Positions 12,038 to 23,699 of a DNA stretch of 64,000 nucleotides are shown here, piece after piece. The stretch's first letter is position 1; each line of letters opens with the position of its first letter. The stretch spans positions 1 through 64,000 of the forward strand of contig FWCC01000240.1 of NCBI GenBank assembly GCA_900169235.1, read 5' to 3'. Source of the stretch: Zarea fungicola (lineage: Eukaryota; Ascomycota; Sordariomycetes; Hypocreales; Cordycipitaceae). Below the pieces are notes generated by a model, which saw only the letters and a list, made by a program, of their open reading frames with translations, did not search any database and was not told the origin of the DNA. The position numbers and the translations under genes are program-made.

Positions 12038-14200
12038 ATGAAGGGGCTTATTCTATCAAGTTTAGTCCTAGGTGCACTAGGCTATCCTTCCAATAATGTC
12101 GCCCATGAGAAACGCGATGCTACCCGCGTATACCTTCTGAAGCGTGAACCCGCCGCAGGCAACACGGCTATACCTGTCCAAATTGCTCTCAAGCAGAGTA
12201 ATATTGATGAAGGAGTGAAAAAGCTCTACGATGTGTAAGCCTCCTCTGTAGCTTTAACTAAACTGACTTACGCAAAACGTGGTTGCTGATTGTCTCAGAT
12301 CCGAGCCGGGATCGCCCAACTTCGGCCAGCACTTGACGCCTCAGGAAGCCATTGACTTGTTCGCTGCAGACAGCAGCACGATAAACTCTGTGACCAATTG
12401 GCTAGTTGGGACCGGTATTCCCTCCGAGAATATCGTCGTTGATAAGACACGGACATGGCTCACGGTTGAGTCTACTGTGCAACATATGGAGAAAGTCCTC
12501 CAGACCAGGTATCATATGTACGAGCACAAATTGACTGGAAGAGAGCACATTGGTGTCGATGAATATAGTCTGCCCAAGGAAATTTCTTCCCTGATTGACT
12601 TTGTTCTTCCGGCTGTCGGCGCCACAAAGTTGCAGCGTCGTGATGGCATTGTACCACCAGTCAAGAACGCAGCCGACATCTACGGAGTCACCGAGCCACT
12701 CAAGCCACTCTCGCAAAGCGTCTTTGACAGACTGGATGCCAACCGTAAGTCCTTATAGATGATTACAAATACCAGCAATTGGGAGCAATTTAACTAACAG
12801 AACGTAGAAACGGTTGGGTGCGATGAGCTCATTACACCAAAATGCATCAAGGACATGTACAAGATCCCCGACGCCAATAACCCCGAATACAAGAACTCTC
12901 TTGGAATCTGGGAGACTGGTGACACATTTGATCAGGAGGACCTTGACATTTTCTTCAAGAAATATGCCAAGAATGTCCCCGCCGGAACAAAGCCCGAGCT
13001 AGCACTCATTAACGGTGCGACGGCTCCTGTCTCGCCAGCAAACGCAGGCGAGGAGTCCTTGCTTGACTTTGACATTGCATATCCCATCATTCAGCCGCAA
13101 AACACTGTCCTCTTCCAGAATCAGCCTCTTCGAAATGACTTTAGTCAGATCTTTGCTGATTTCCTCAGCGCTATCGACGGCAAATTTTGCAAAACCGACC
13201 CCAACTATGATCGTCGTCTGATGTGCGGCAAGTACTTGCCCACAAGTGTCATCTCTATTTCCTATGGAGACGCCGAGATGGATGAGCCCGTGGCTGTGGT
13301 TCAGGTAAGCACCTTAATATCCCACAGAAATGCCCGAAGCAAGAAAACAGCAGTCTAACCGTACTTTTCAACAGCGTGTATGCAATGAATTCATGAAGCT
13401 TGGCACTATTGGTATTACTGTTGTTGTATCTAGCGGCGACACTGGAGTCGCCAGTCGCCAGAACACATGTGCCGGCCCGCACCATGACATTTTCACCCCT
13501 TCATTCTTGTCGGTGTGCCCATACGTCACTTCGGTCGGAGCTACGACGCTGCCTCCGGGCAGAAAGGTTGGCGACGCTGAGACGGTCACCACGTCCTTCT
13601 CCCCTGGCGGCGGATTCAGCAACATTTTCCCACAGCCCGCCTACCAGGCCGATGCTGTCCACAAGTGAGTCGCACGATAAGCATCTTGTAAAGAGTCCAA
13701 GGCAGCGCCACTAATACTCGGATAATAGCTACCTCTTGCGCCACAACCCCAATTACTTTTCTTACGAGACTACGAATGGCACGATCCCCACTACGGGGAG
13801 TGGCATTTACAATCGTGCGGGGAGAGCCTATCCAGACGTGGCTGCGCTCGGAGACAATGGTCTAATTGTGGCATTCGGTAACGCTACATCAGCCGGTGGC
13901 ACATCCATGTCCGCACCAATCATTGCCTCCATCTTCAACCGTATTAATGATGCACGCCTATCTGCCGGAAAAGGCCCTCTTGGGTTCGCCAACCCCGCAC
14001 TTTACGACGCCGCTAAGAAAGTTGACGGGTTTTACAACGACGTCACTGAGGGCGACCAATCCTTGGGTGGCATCTTTAGCGATCGCGGCTTCAGTGCCTG
14101 TGGAAACAATGGCTTCAGCGCCGTGGAAGGGTGGGATCCCGTCACAGGCTTTGGCACACCAAACTACCCCCTGTGGGAGAACTACTGGGTCAACTTGTAG
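12038..14200 (+). CDS. secreted sedolisin, family S53 (tripeptidyl-peptidase type)
   Basis: Five exons: 12038-12234, 12299-12744, 12808-13304, 13375-13664, 13729-14200; introns of 63-70 bp; 633 aa. The ATG at 12038 starts a signal peptide (MKGLILSSLVLGALGYP). A pro-kumamolisin activation domain covers about residues 25-200, with the joined segment V-SEPGSPNFGQHLT typical of it. Catalytic residues are visible: Glu297 and Asp301 (ESLLD), the oxyanion Asp402 in SSGDTG, and the nucleophile Ser536 in GGTSMSAP. The C-terminal calcium site is marked by NDVTEGDQ and WDPVTGFGTP. Sedolisins of this type are autoactivated in acid and remove tripeptides or act as endopeptidases outside the cell. Length matches the fungal SED/TPP group. 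Confidence 0.94.
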
Positions 14201-14942
14201 AGGAGGGCCGTGCCAACAGGAGCATAGAGCGTGGATTACGCTCGGATTCTATTGAACATATTTTGAGATGCAGTGAGTAATTATACAAATCATCTACTTA
14301 GACTCTACTTAGACTGGATCTGCGTTTTGAATATAGCCTTTCGCCATTGACATGATAGGTTCAGATGTGCATTGTTCCCACGCTTGTCTCACGTCCCCTC
14401 AAAAGCTAGTCCATGGAGTGAACACTGTTTATACAGCGGGTCTAATTGCTTACAGCGAGAATGGCAAGGATGCTAGGGACTAGTTATGCTGGTTCCAGTG
14501 TCCGAAAGAGGTAAGGGTGGTGGCAATGGGTTGGTAAGACGCCGATTTTCGCTGCAGATGGCTCGGCCAATATTGTCGATACTGGGGAAAATCGTTTACC
14601 AGGCCCAGTTTCCTCTGTTTAGTTTAAAACTCAGTGTATAAGTACCTCGGCGCCTCTCGGTGGTTGCAAAAGAGTCGTCGACTCATGGGCTCGGACTGAA
14701 GCCGTGAGCTGACTAGTGTGGCATCAAAGCAACGCCACAAGTCTCCATTGGTGCGGCAAATGTGAATGGGGTCTACTCCCTCCGCCGGCCACTGTACCCA
14801 TCACGTCCTCAACACTTTCAATCATCAACAGGTCTGAAAGCGAAAGGCTATCATCGTAATTAAGCCTTATCTTGGGCCACTTGTCTCCCCTTTATCCTTA
14901 CACGTGGCAATCACAGCCTTGACCGCAATACACGCGCCCCAG
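14201..14942. other. 742 bp intergenic region
   Basis: 3' flank of the S53 gene and promoter of the regulator at 14943. No gene or clear motif seen. Confidence 0.5.
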
Positions 14943-16798
14943 ATGCCGCCAAACACCCAGCCAGTCTGTGACAATTGCCGCCTGCGCAAGACAAAATGCG
15001 ATCGCGCTTCGCCCTGTAGCACCTGTGTATCTTGCGATCTGCCATGTTACTACCGCCACAGCCTGCAAAGACGGGGTCCGAAAGGCGGCAAGGGTCGTAG
15101 GCTGAACCTTATCAAGCAAGGTATTCCAAAAGCCGAGGGCTTGGAGGAGTACGGCGCCGAACCAGCTACCCCGTTCGGCCTTGACACCAGGTCTCTCAGC
15201 CATCTAGATATTTCTACCGTTGGCCCATTATCTGCAGCATCATCCTCACCTTTGCCATCGCCCGGCGTTTCCCCGTCTATTCAATCCACGCTGGCGGATC
15301 ATGTCGAAATATTCATGGCACACTTGTTCCCAGTCATGCCGGTAATAGATGAGATGCAGCTCCGGGCTGATTCATTGACACCGGATTCACTCTCACCATC
15401 GCGTTACGCTCTTCTGCTTGCATTGGCGGCGGTGACACGAATACAGCTTCTGTTGGATCAACAGCCGGAGAGCATTGATCACACGATAGAGCAGCAGTTC
15501 AACTTCTCCAGAGGATATGGGGCAACTGGTGTACAGTTTCTTGCTGCAGCAGAAGCTGCCCGGCAACAAATCAATATATCGGAAAGCATGTCGGAGGACG
15601 CCATATTAACATCATTTTTCCTATTCGTGTGCTATGGAAACCTGGAAAAACACAACCAAGCTTGGTTTTATCTGAACCAGAGCGTGTCCATTGCCATCTT
15701 ACTGGAGATTGACAATGAAACGCCAGAGTCGGTAGCGGGCCTATCCGATCTTGACATTGATCGACGACGGCGAATATTCTGGCTTCTCTTCATATCTGAA
15801 AGGTGAGTATCTGAAGCCGAATTGCGGGGAAACTAGTAATAGCATTTTTCATTAACATTTTCACAAGAACATATGCCCTGCAGCGCAAACGGCCTGTGCT
15901 GTTCCGCCGCACAGTACCGAAACCAGAAGTATTCTACTCTCAGTACCCAATTATCATGGACGACTTTGTCAATCATGTGTCCATGTTCGAGTCACTGTCT
16001 CCAGCACTTTACGACTGGCAACCAGGGACGACCAACGGTACCAATATCGGCAGTCTAAGTCGCAAAATTATTCAGGCAGTGTCGGCTGTGCAGCCACAAA
16101 ATTCCCTGCTAGAAAGCCAGCAGTTCGATACGCTCATAACTCAGCATTGGCTTCGGGTGGTAATGTGGAAGCTAGGTCGAGGCATTGCATCCAGCACCAT
16201 CTTTAATACCGAATGGCCGCCAAGTAGCCTTCCATTCGACGCTGGCCGTTCCATAATGTCCTCTCTCACGACAGTCAGCACTGCGTCAAAAAACAGACAC
16301 GGCATCTCCATTGTAAGGAATAAATTCTTTAAAAATAAAAGAACTCATTACTCACAAACGTACCAGGAACAAAAACTATTCGACATTGGAATGAGTCTCA
16401 TAGACGTTGCGCCATCCACAGTTGTGGAAGCGATAGCCCTTGGACCGCAGGATTTACTGGGTGCCATTTTTGGCACTCTTACATGTATACGGGGCCGAGA
16501 ATCGCACTTTTTACCAAAACTGCTTCAATACTCGGAAGAAAGAATTGGTCTAACCAGACTGGGCTGGGGAAAAGACATGCAGCTGTCTCTACTGCCATTC
16601 GACCCCGAGCCCGAGCCAGAGCAAGGCCGCTGCGAAGAGCTACCAGCGACCGACCTACTAGAAACGCTTGAAAGCCATGCACCAAACGAGATCATTTATG
16701 AAGAATTCGATATGGACAAGTCCGTACCGATTTTCATGGACGATAATAGTGATGCGCAAAGCCTCGCGACACTGTATTCTCAAAATACTGCATGGTGA
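14943..16798 (+). CDS. Zn2Cys6 transcription factor, MAL-activator-like
   Basis: Three exons: 14943-15802, 15868-16312, 16367-16798; 578 aa. The open frame begins upstream at GTG; the first ATG is 14943. The binuclear cluster uses Cys9, 12, 19, 25, 28 and 35 (spacing 2-6-5-2-6), with an extra Cys31, followed by the basic RRGPKGGKGRR linker typical of MAL63-like activators. The middle homology region carries YFYLNQSV-type and RRRIFWLLFISERTYALQR motifs, then QHWLRVVMWKLGRG. The second intron is only 54 bp and in frame, so it could be missed; removing it joins HGISI to EQKLFDIGMSL, which matches the paralogue at 34373 (HGPGMEVKMCEIATAL). A nuclear activator or repressor; the convergent P450 and the nearby LEU2-like/SDR pair are candidate targets by position only. 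Confidence 0.9.
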
Positions 16799-16895
16799 CC
16801 GCTGAAACCCACCACCAGCCTAGGGTCATACACAGAAGCGGAATGTTTGCCCAGAGCTTTATATATATATATCATATTCAATGTATCAATTTTTT

Positions 16896-18568
16896 CTAAG
16901 CTTTTGTAGAGATATTGTGGAAACGTAAATGAAGCTGGTCTGCCTTTGGCCGAGCAGAGTATCCGTCAGTTTGTTCGATCCCGTCGTCGTTCACGATCGA
17001 CGTTGTAAAATTTGCATAGATTACTGCAAGCACAACTTTCATTTCTGTGTCAAGTCAGTACACGGCACAAGAGTCGACGGCGCCATATTATACATACCTT
17101 GGAGGGCGAAATTGGAGCCAATGCACATTCTTCCACCACTGCCAAAGGCCCAGAACTGTCGTCGCATAAGGTCTTGCTCGCTACTCTCGAGCCACCTCTT
17201 GGGATTCCAGACAGTTGACTCCTCGTATACATCATCATCAAGATGCAGCGTATGTGCCAATGAGGCGATTCGGACTCCGCCTGGCAGGTCATAGCCACCT
17301 ACCTGGCAGCCAGGGTATGGGGTCTCGCGTGGTTGTGGCCCAGGAATAGGAGAATGCAATCGCAGTGTCTCCATAACAATGGCATTCAAAAGAGTCAATG
17401 CATCTAGAGCCCTTGGCTCCGGCAGCAGTGTCTCGTTCTCGGGCATCAATGGGAGCAGTGCCCCCCGCAACTCCTTCTGCAGCTCCGGCGACTGTGACAA
17501 ATGCCAAGACGCATAGGTCAGTACAATACCTGCCGTTTCATGTCCTGCGAGAATCTGATCCAAAATCTCACTCGCGACTGAAGCATCTCGCTGTTTGATT
17601 GTCGTTGGATAGACTATCGATTCTGGGCCTGCCTTCTTCTCTTCCTTGTCAATGCCCTCATGCATGGCCGTGAATACAACCGCCTTGTCCTCCACCGCAT
17701 CATTATGCGACTGTGTCAGACTGTTTTCCGTTGCCTTTTCACAAATTCCTTTATTCCACGCGCGCAGTTCATCATTGGCTTTATCCACAAAAGTAGGATA
17801 GAGCCGGATGCCAATCTTCATGAGCAGCGATGTCAGGGCAGGCATCTCTTGTGGCCAGAAGTGATGATGGTGTCGCGATAAATAGAGTTCCAGCCAATGC
17901 TCCCGATATACCTTGTCTTGCAGAAAATTGGTGCTATTACGCAAACCAAAGATGTAAGCCGAGATCATGTCCATAGTCGTCGCCATGAAAAGTGACTGGA
18001 CTTCTGTGCCAGCTGGGGACTGTCTGGTAGCCTCTTCTGTCAGAATTGGCAGTAGTCGCTCCAACATGATGCTGCGGCTCTGAGCCTTGGCTGGCTCAGA
18101 AGACAGGATAAAAGACTTGGAGTAGACATTTGAGATCATTCGCTTCCTTGTTGAGTGGGGTTTAGAATCCAAAGTTGAGAACATGCAAGGGACACTGTTT
18201 CGTCAGCACTTTGCTATACAACAAGAGCAATAGCTGCCATACCCATAATTATCGAATACACGGTACCACGGAGCCTTGGGAAATCCGCCCTGGTATATCG
18301 TGCGCATGGCCTCGACGCCATCAGCGCTGATTGTATTGGGCGCCACACGTACAACATTTCCTAGCCGCCGATGCGCTTTATGGAGCAATGCATTTTCGGC
18401 ACCCTTCTTTCGAGCGCGGAGAATCCAAAAGTTGGAGATGTGGCAACTCCAATGGGCAGCTGGTAGCTTTGAGAGCGGCGAGACGAAGAGTGGGTGTATG
18501 ATGTAGACGTACACGAGGTACACTGAGAGCAGACTAACCGCCAGGCTGTAGATGGGGAAATTAGCCAT
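16896..18568 (-). CDS. cytochrome P450 monooxygenase
   Basis: Three exons on the minus strand: 18243-18568, 17098-18194, 16896-17044; 523 aa. The ATG at 18568 (MANFPIYS) gives an N-terminal membrane anchor (about residues 6-30). Joins give FDNYG-VPCMFSTLD and FALQ-EMKVVLAVIYANF, both expected. Key motifs: I-helix AGHET (325-329), K-helix ETLR (384-387), PKRW-type meander and heme loop FGSGGRMCIG with Cys466 as axial thiolate. It will be ER-bound and need a CPR reductase. The small last exon, ending in a tail rich in charged residues, is normal for this group. It ends 97 bp from the convergent regulator and lies next to the LEU2-like and SDR genes, so a shared oxidative pathway is plausible. 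Subfamily and substrate are not assigned. Confidence 0.93.
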
Positions 18569-19492
18569 TGTAAATCTGATGTTGTTGATTTGACAGATCC
18601 AGAGGCGTTGGCTCCACGATCTATATAGAATAAAGGTAACCCCGAATGCCGAAGAGATATGCTCAAATGCGTCACTCAGACGTTGGCCAGAGCTATGGAA
18701 GTGCCTATATTGGCCCAAATATGTGAGGGGAATGCCGACACACGGTGCGCCCTACAATTCGGCGCGCCCTACATAACAAGCAGTGGCGTACTTTTAGGCC
18801 GTTACACTCCTCACTAATGGCAGGCTAGTTGGCTAGCTAATCAGAGCCAGACTAAAGAAATGGGTAATCCAGTGATAAAGTCTTATCGGTCGATTAAGAA
18901 TTTCATTTTTGCGAAAGGCTGCTATCAGCCCATTGGTTGAACGGGCTCTTCAGCAAAACGCCTCTTACGATTGTGCGATGTTGGTTGCTCATATTGACAG
19001 ATCCCTACCAATGGACGAACATCTATTTTGATGGGTTTTAACTGGCTGTCTTCTACGGAGTGCAATGCGAAAATTGATAAAATACGGGGAATTGAATCGT
19101 TTCAGGCTCGTCGTTTCAGTGCCTTGCATTGAAACCAGAAAGGCAAGTTGGGGGTATTGTTGCAGTGCCTCTCAACAGCTCATGCGCTTTGTGCTCAACG
19201 TCGCTTCGTCACTTGCCACTTGGTATATATGTTGTAGAATGTGTTCATTCTGCCAGAATATGCTGACCTGGTGCCTCAGACTCTATGCCAAAGGCGAAAA
19301 ATTAAAAAATGGCTGGTTGCGTTGCCCACCGTTTTAGGTGTTGCACGACAATCGCTGCAGCTGGATTGGACTAATGGCCGCGGAACACATTCAATCAAAG
19401 AGAAATTCTTAACAAGACAGTGTATTCTCCTATCGCACAATAATTTATATATTCCTAGAATTGCACAGAGCAGGTGAGCAACATCAAGCCCT
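18569..19492. other. 924 bp intergenic region
   Basis: Promoter of the P450 and 3' flank of the LEU2-like gene. A short direct repeat of GCGCCCTAC occurs near 18747 and 18762. No gene supported. Confidence 0.45.
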
Positions 19493-20635
19493 TCATCGCA
19501 ACAGTTGCCGAAGTACATCACAGACGGCCGAGCCCAATTCTGAAGTCGTCGCCTTGCCGCCCATGTCGCCCGTTCGAATCTCCAACCCACCTTGACTCTT
19601 GTCATCGAGCACTTTGGCGACTGCTGCCTCGACGGCGGCCGCCTCGTTCTCCAACAAGCACGAGTAACGCAGCAGCATTGCCAGACTCAAAATTTGGGCA
19701 ACAGGGTTGACAATTCCCTTGCCGGCAATATCGGGCGCACTTCCATGCACCGGTTCGTAGATTCCGTTGCATTTGCCTTGACCCGGAATGCCAGACAGAC
19801 TGGCACTTGGGAGGTTTCCTAGAGAACCCACAATAGCGCCAGAAATATCAGAAAGGATATCGCCAAACGTATTGTCCGTGTGAATGACGCCGTTAAATCC
19901 TCGCGGATTTCGGACCATTAACATGGCCATGCTATCAGCCAGCTGATGGCGCAGCTCAATGTCTGGGAACTCGCGTGTGAAGAGGCCTGTCGTGGCCCGA
20001 CGCCACAATCTACCGCTGGCCAAGACATTGGCCTTGTCAGCACTCCAAACAACAGCAGGCTTATCCTTGTTGCCATTGACATCCTCGGGTCGCTTCATGA
20101 TGCGCGCCACGGCGGCAGCAACGCGTCCACATCGTTCCACTTCCTCCAGTGTGTATTCCCAGAGATCTGAGGCGACAGTGGCTTCCTCCACCTTGGCGCC
20201 AAAGTACGCACCGCCGCAGTTTTCTCTGACGACGATGAAATTGGTGCCCTTGACAATATCTGCCTTGATTGGCGAAGCGTTGACTAAAGCCGGGACAATG
20301 ATGTTGCAGGGACGCAGGTTGGCAAAGGCATCGAGCTTCTTGCGCAGGAGCAAAATGCCGGATTCGGGATTAGGCACCGTTGTCGCCCATTCTGGCCCGC
20401 CGACGCTGCCAAAGAGGACAGCATCGCTCTGGCTCGCCAATTCGAGCACCTCATCCGTAATGGCAACCCCATGCTTGTCAAGGCTGCAACCACCCGCTAG
20501 GCCAGTGGTTAGAGTAAACTGCAGGCCGGGGCGGCACTCCTGCACGACATCGAGCACCCGGAGAGCCTCGCGCACTACTTCTGGCCCGACGTGATCGCCA
20601 GGCAGAACTAATATCTTAAAAGAGCGAGTAGACAT
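19493..20635 (-). CDS. 3-isopropylmalate dehydrogenase paralogue (LEU2-like)
   Basis: Single exon, 380 aa, start ATG at 20635. Beta-decarboxylating dehydrogenase fold. Family features seen: LPGDHVGPEV at the N-terminus, the substrate loop PESGILLLRKKL with Glu91, Ile94, Leu95 and Arg98, Arg108, Arg137 in VVRENCGG, Tyr144 in AYFG, Lys201 in SADKANVLA, and metal aspartates Asp234, Asp259 and Asp263 in GDILSD. NAD site: GSAPDIAGKG. All catalytic and metal positions are kept, as is the hydrophobic gamma-pocket, so oxidation and decarboxylation of a 3-alkylmalate is likely. It differs from housekeeping fungal LEU2 at several family positions, for instance SDIS replaces SDEA after the metal site. 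With an SDR in divergent orientation and a P450 nearby it looks like a specialised copy rather than the leucine pathway gene. Confidence 0.88.
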   Translation of the reverse strand: MSTRSFKILVLPGDHVGPEVVREALRVLDVVQECRPGLQFTLTTGLAGGCSLDKHGVAITDEVLELASQSDAVLFGSVGGPEWATTVPNPESGILLLRKKLDAFANLRPCNIIVPALVNASPIKADIVKGTNFIVVRENCGGAYFGAKVEEATVASDLWEYTLEEVERCGRVAAAVARIMKRPEDVNGNKDKPAVVWSADKANVLASGRLWRRATTGLFTREFPDIELRHQLADSMAMLMVRNPRGFNGVIHTDNTFGDILSDISGAIVGSLGNLPSASLSGIPGQGKCNGIYEPVHGSAPDIAGKGIVNPVAQILSLAMLLRYSCLLENEAAAVEAAVAKVLDDKSQGGLEIRTGDMGGKATTSELGSAVCDVLRQLLR

Positions 20636-20944
20636 GATTAAAATTTATTGTATAGTTGGGCACAAGTAGAGAAACTTGATAAATTCAATTGCGTATTGTT
20701 TCTAGCTCACGGCCCCGGCCTTTTAGTACTCGGCCACGGGTTGCGGTATCGGCGACAAGGCCGCGCCCTCAGAAACCCGGGCAGTGGATATAACCCCGCG
20801 ACGGGTTATGGCGGCTCTTCAAAAGTACAAGTTGTAAGCCATCATCTGCAGCGTGCCCATTTCTCTTCATTTCATGTTCACCTCTTTAGCGCCCGTCTTC
20901 ATTCACCTCAACAGTGTACAACACAACCCATCTACAGAATCATC
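20636..20944. promoter_or_regulatory. shared divergent promoter, LEU2-like gene and SDR
   Basis: A 309 bp interval between two divergent ATGs. It is GC-rich for this window and contains several CGG/CCG triplets of the kind bound by Zn2Cys6 factors, plus an inverted repeat at 20790-20809. Co-regulation of the two flanking genes is a reasonable inference from the shared promoter. Confidence 0.6.
20790..20809. promoter_or_regulatory. inverted repeat, candidate operator
   Basis: ATAACCC (20790-20796) and GGGTTAT (20803-20809) form perfect 7 bp arms around a 6 bp spacer (CGCGAC). Its placement inside a short divergent promoter suggests a dimeric regulator site. No binding factor can be named. Confidence 0.4.
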
Positions 20945-21777
20945 ATGGCATCTGGACGTCTAGACGGCAAGGTCGCCATCGTCACGGGTGGCGCTTCGGG
21001 CTTCGGCAAGGGCATCGTCGAGAAGTTCGTCAAGGAGGGCAGCAAGGTCATCATTGCCGACCTCTCCGAAGCCAACGGCACAGCTGTTGCTGCCGAATTT
21101 AGCTGCACCTTTGTTCAGGTCGATGTGACCAAACGCGCCGATTGGGAAAAGGTCCTCGCCACGGCCCTCTCCACTTACGGCCAGCTGGATATTGTCGTCA
21201 ACAATGCTGGCGCAACATATTCCAATAAGCCCACCGAGCAGGTGACGGATTCTGATTTTGACCTGGTCATGAACGTCAATGTAAAGTCAATCTATCTATC
21301 GTCGTCGGTGATTGTCGATTACTTCCTGCGCGAGGACCGTCCAGGCTGCTTCATCCAGGTCGCATCCACCGCAGGTATTCGCCCGCGTCCGGGTCTGACC
21401 TGGTATAATGCCTCCAAAGGCGCTGCCATTACAGCGACAAAGTCACTTGCTGTGGAATACGGACCAAAGAAGATTCGCTTCAACGCCGTCTCCCCTGTGG
21501 TAGGCATCACTGCCATGTAAGTCCTGACCATAGACTCGGCTCTGTCCAACTCTTTGCTTCATTTTATTTGTTATTGACCAGCTATCCTCGCAGGACTCAT
21601 CTTTTCTTGGGCAAGCCAGATACTCCTGAAAATCGTGCGGCGTTTGTTTCTACGATTCCCATTGGCCGACCCTCAACACCGGCTGATATTGCCAATACTT
21701 GCTGCTTCCTGGCCAGTGACGAGGCAGAGTTTTTGACTGGTACCAACATTGAGGTCGATGGAGGTCGCTGCGTCTAA
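20945..21777 (+). CDS. short-chain dehydrogenase/reductase, FabG-like
   Basis: Two exons, 20945-21516 and 21594-21777, 251 aa. Splicing at the second candidate acceptor joins GITAM to [14 protein letters not shown], which restores the family sequence. Motifs: GGASGFG (15-21), acidic Asp39 after the second strand favouring NAD(H), NNAG (86-89), Ser141, and YNASK (Tyr154, Lys158). The C-terminus EVDGGRCV is typical of the bacterial-like FabG/glucose-dehydrogenase SDR group found in fungi. Cytosolic. It is transcribed divergently from the LEU2-like gene across 309 bp, so the two probably act on linked substrates: one oxidises and decarboxylates an alkylmalate, the other interconverts a hydroxy and keto group. 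The exact substrate is unknown. Confidence 0.92.
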
Positions 21778-23699
21778 ATTTATGCAGCCAGTGATATTAC
21801 ATGTAGTGTATCTCAAATATAATTAGGCATATTCTTTTTTTGTAGTAGCATTCGTTCCGATAACAATTCAGAGCAACATATTTCTCTAAAACCTTCCAAT
21901 TGCAGCAACCATGTACACAGATTTAAAAGGAGAAGAAAAATTGCAATTGATTGCAATCTATCTCATCTGAATTTTTAATTTTCGTTTACTTTGCGTTGCA
22001 TTGCCTTGACGGCATTGCATGTGATGCCCATCTAGTAAATGTCCGCTGAGGAACAACTGCGACCTCGGCCTTTAACCTTTGCATCAGTTCCTGTAGCGCA
22101 AAAATTTCGCTGCTGCCGATAATCGCTGCGGCATTTTGTGGCGCTGAAAACGCCCTCTGACATGAATTAAAAACCTTCAAATTTTGGGAAGTGCCGAAGG
22201 TATGCGAAGTCACAGGAACGGGGGAAAAGTCACAGGGACGGGAAATCACAGGGACAGGAGGAAATAAACCCTAAAACTACAGCGACCCCCGCACATATTC
22301 ACGAACCTGTTGTTCAACTAAAAATAGTTAGATGAACCCCCACAGATGGCGGCGCAGTGGAGAGCTTCCCGCCGGACCAAGTAGCCGGCAATGTCGATTG
22401 AAGGAGTGGCGCTGCATCGCCAAACCATGTCGACATTCCGTGTCATCCAGGTAGTGGCGGTTGGAAGGAATAATTTTACAGGGGATTTCTTTTCCCGAAA
22501 ATACTCTGAGTCAGGTTCGGTTCTCGATTCGTCAGAAAGTGCCTTGAAATGTGGTGTTTTTGGCACTTAGCCTCCGGGTATTGAGCCATTTCATCTTCTA
22601 AAGAAGCCATCGCCCGCAAAACTTCAATACAAAGAACAATCCCTACAAAATCCCCAGCACCCCCACTATTTCAGGCTCTGATATAACCACTCTCTAAAAT
22701 AACCGAGGTAAAATGAAGTTTGTGGTGCCGCTGTTGACTATGTTGATCCAGCAGGCCCGTAGAGAGTTGACCATCCTTACTACCAGCAGTAACAACGAGA
22801 GTTAAAGCAACGTCAACTAAGTTTCAGAAGTGGTGTTGCTAGAAACCATCTTTACAGGTGTTGGAAACGATTTCGGCTGGGCTCACTCAGTAGCTTACCC
22901 TACACAATTGTTTACCCTGAAAGGCTGTTATTTTACAAGTAGACGTCATTTCCAAATTAATATTAGTCATAGGGCTGGTGCTAATAGTTCACTGGTTACG
23001 CTCATATAATGGAATGTTGCATAATTACTCACATAGCGCTCGTGCCGGTTAATGTTGGCGTCTAGACGCGCCCTTCGTCGGTGTTCGGCGGGATGAACCC
23101 TCTCAAGATTTGACGGCTCGAGATGGCTGTCGAACCCCTGTTTATTCTGTTTTGCCAAGAGTTTCAGTTTCTATGTAGTCTTTGAATGTTCTGACGCAAA
23201 CACACACTGAGTCACAACTGATGACAACTATCAAGACTGGAGAAGTTATATTCAATTAAACAATTATATTCAATATTCTTCTCCCGACACGTCGTTGGTA
23301 CCTGGTATCGTCTTTGACGGATAGGCCAGACTCAACGAGACGCTCCACGCGTCTCACCCCACACGCAGCCTGATTTTCTTTTAAAACGATTCTCTATTCG
23401 TGGAAAGGGGCCGCCCCCCTGCCTGTCACACTAAATTTTTCTCTCGACAGGCACGTGAGTTTAGTGAAGAGTACGAAAAAGGTAAAGACTGTCCTAAAGT
23501 CTCACACTCTAGCGCAGGCTGCGGCGCGCTACCCTCCCCAAAACTTCTCAGCCCTACTACGCTTCACCTGGCCCAATCTTTCCATCTTTTTGCGATGATC
23601 GATAACTTGGTCGGTCGAGCCGTATCATAGCTCAATTGACTTGCTGGTACCGGCCTAGATATAAGGCATTGAGGCATTGTCTTGGCCAACACAAAGGCA
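21778..23699. other. 1.9 kb intergenic region with short repeats
   Basis: No supported gene. Visible structure: three loose copies of a TCACAGG-A-CGGG unit at about 22207-22258, and a perfect 7 bp-arm hairpin at 23337-23355 (GAGACGC and GCGTCTC). The right end is the promoter of the membrane protein gene. Confidence 0.45.

Noticed and set aside
16313..16366. Reading the 54 bp segment as coding in the regulator
   Set aside because: In frame, but it has GTAAGG and CCAG borders and removing it restores alignment with the related regulator; treated as intron, though retention is possible.
14943..21777. Calling this a secondary-metabolite cluster
   Set aside because: No PKS, NRPS, terpene cyclase or DMATS core enzyme is visible anywhere in the window.
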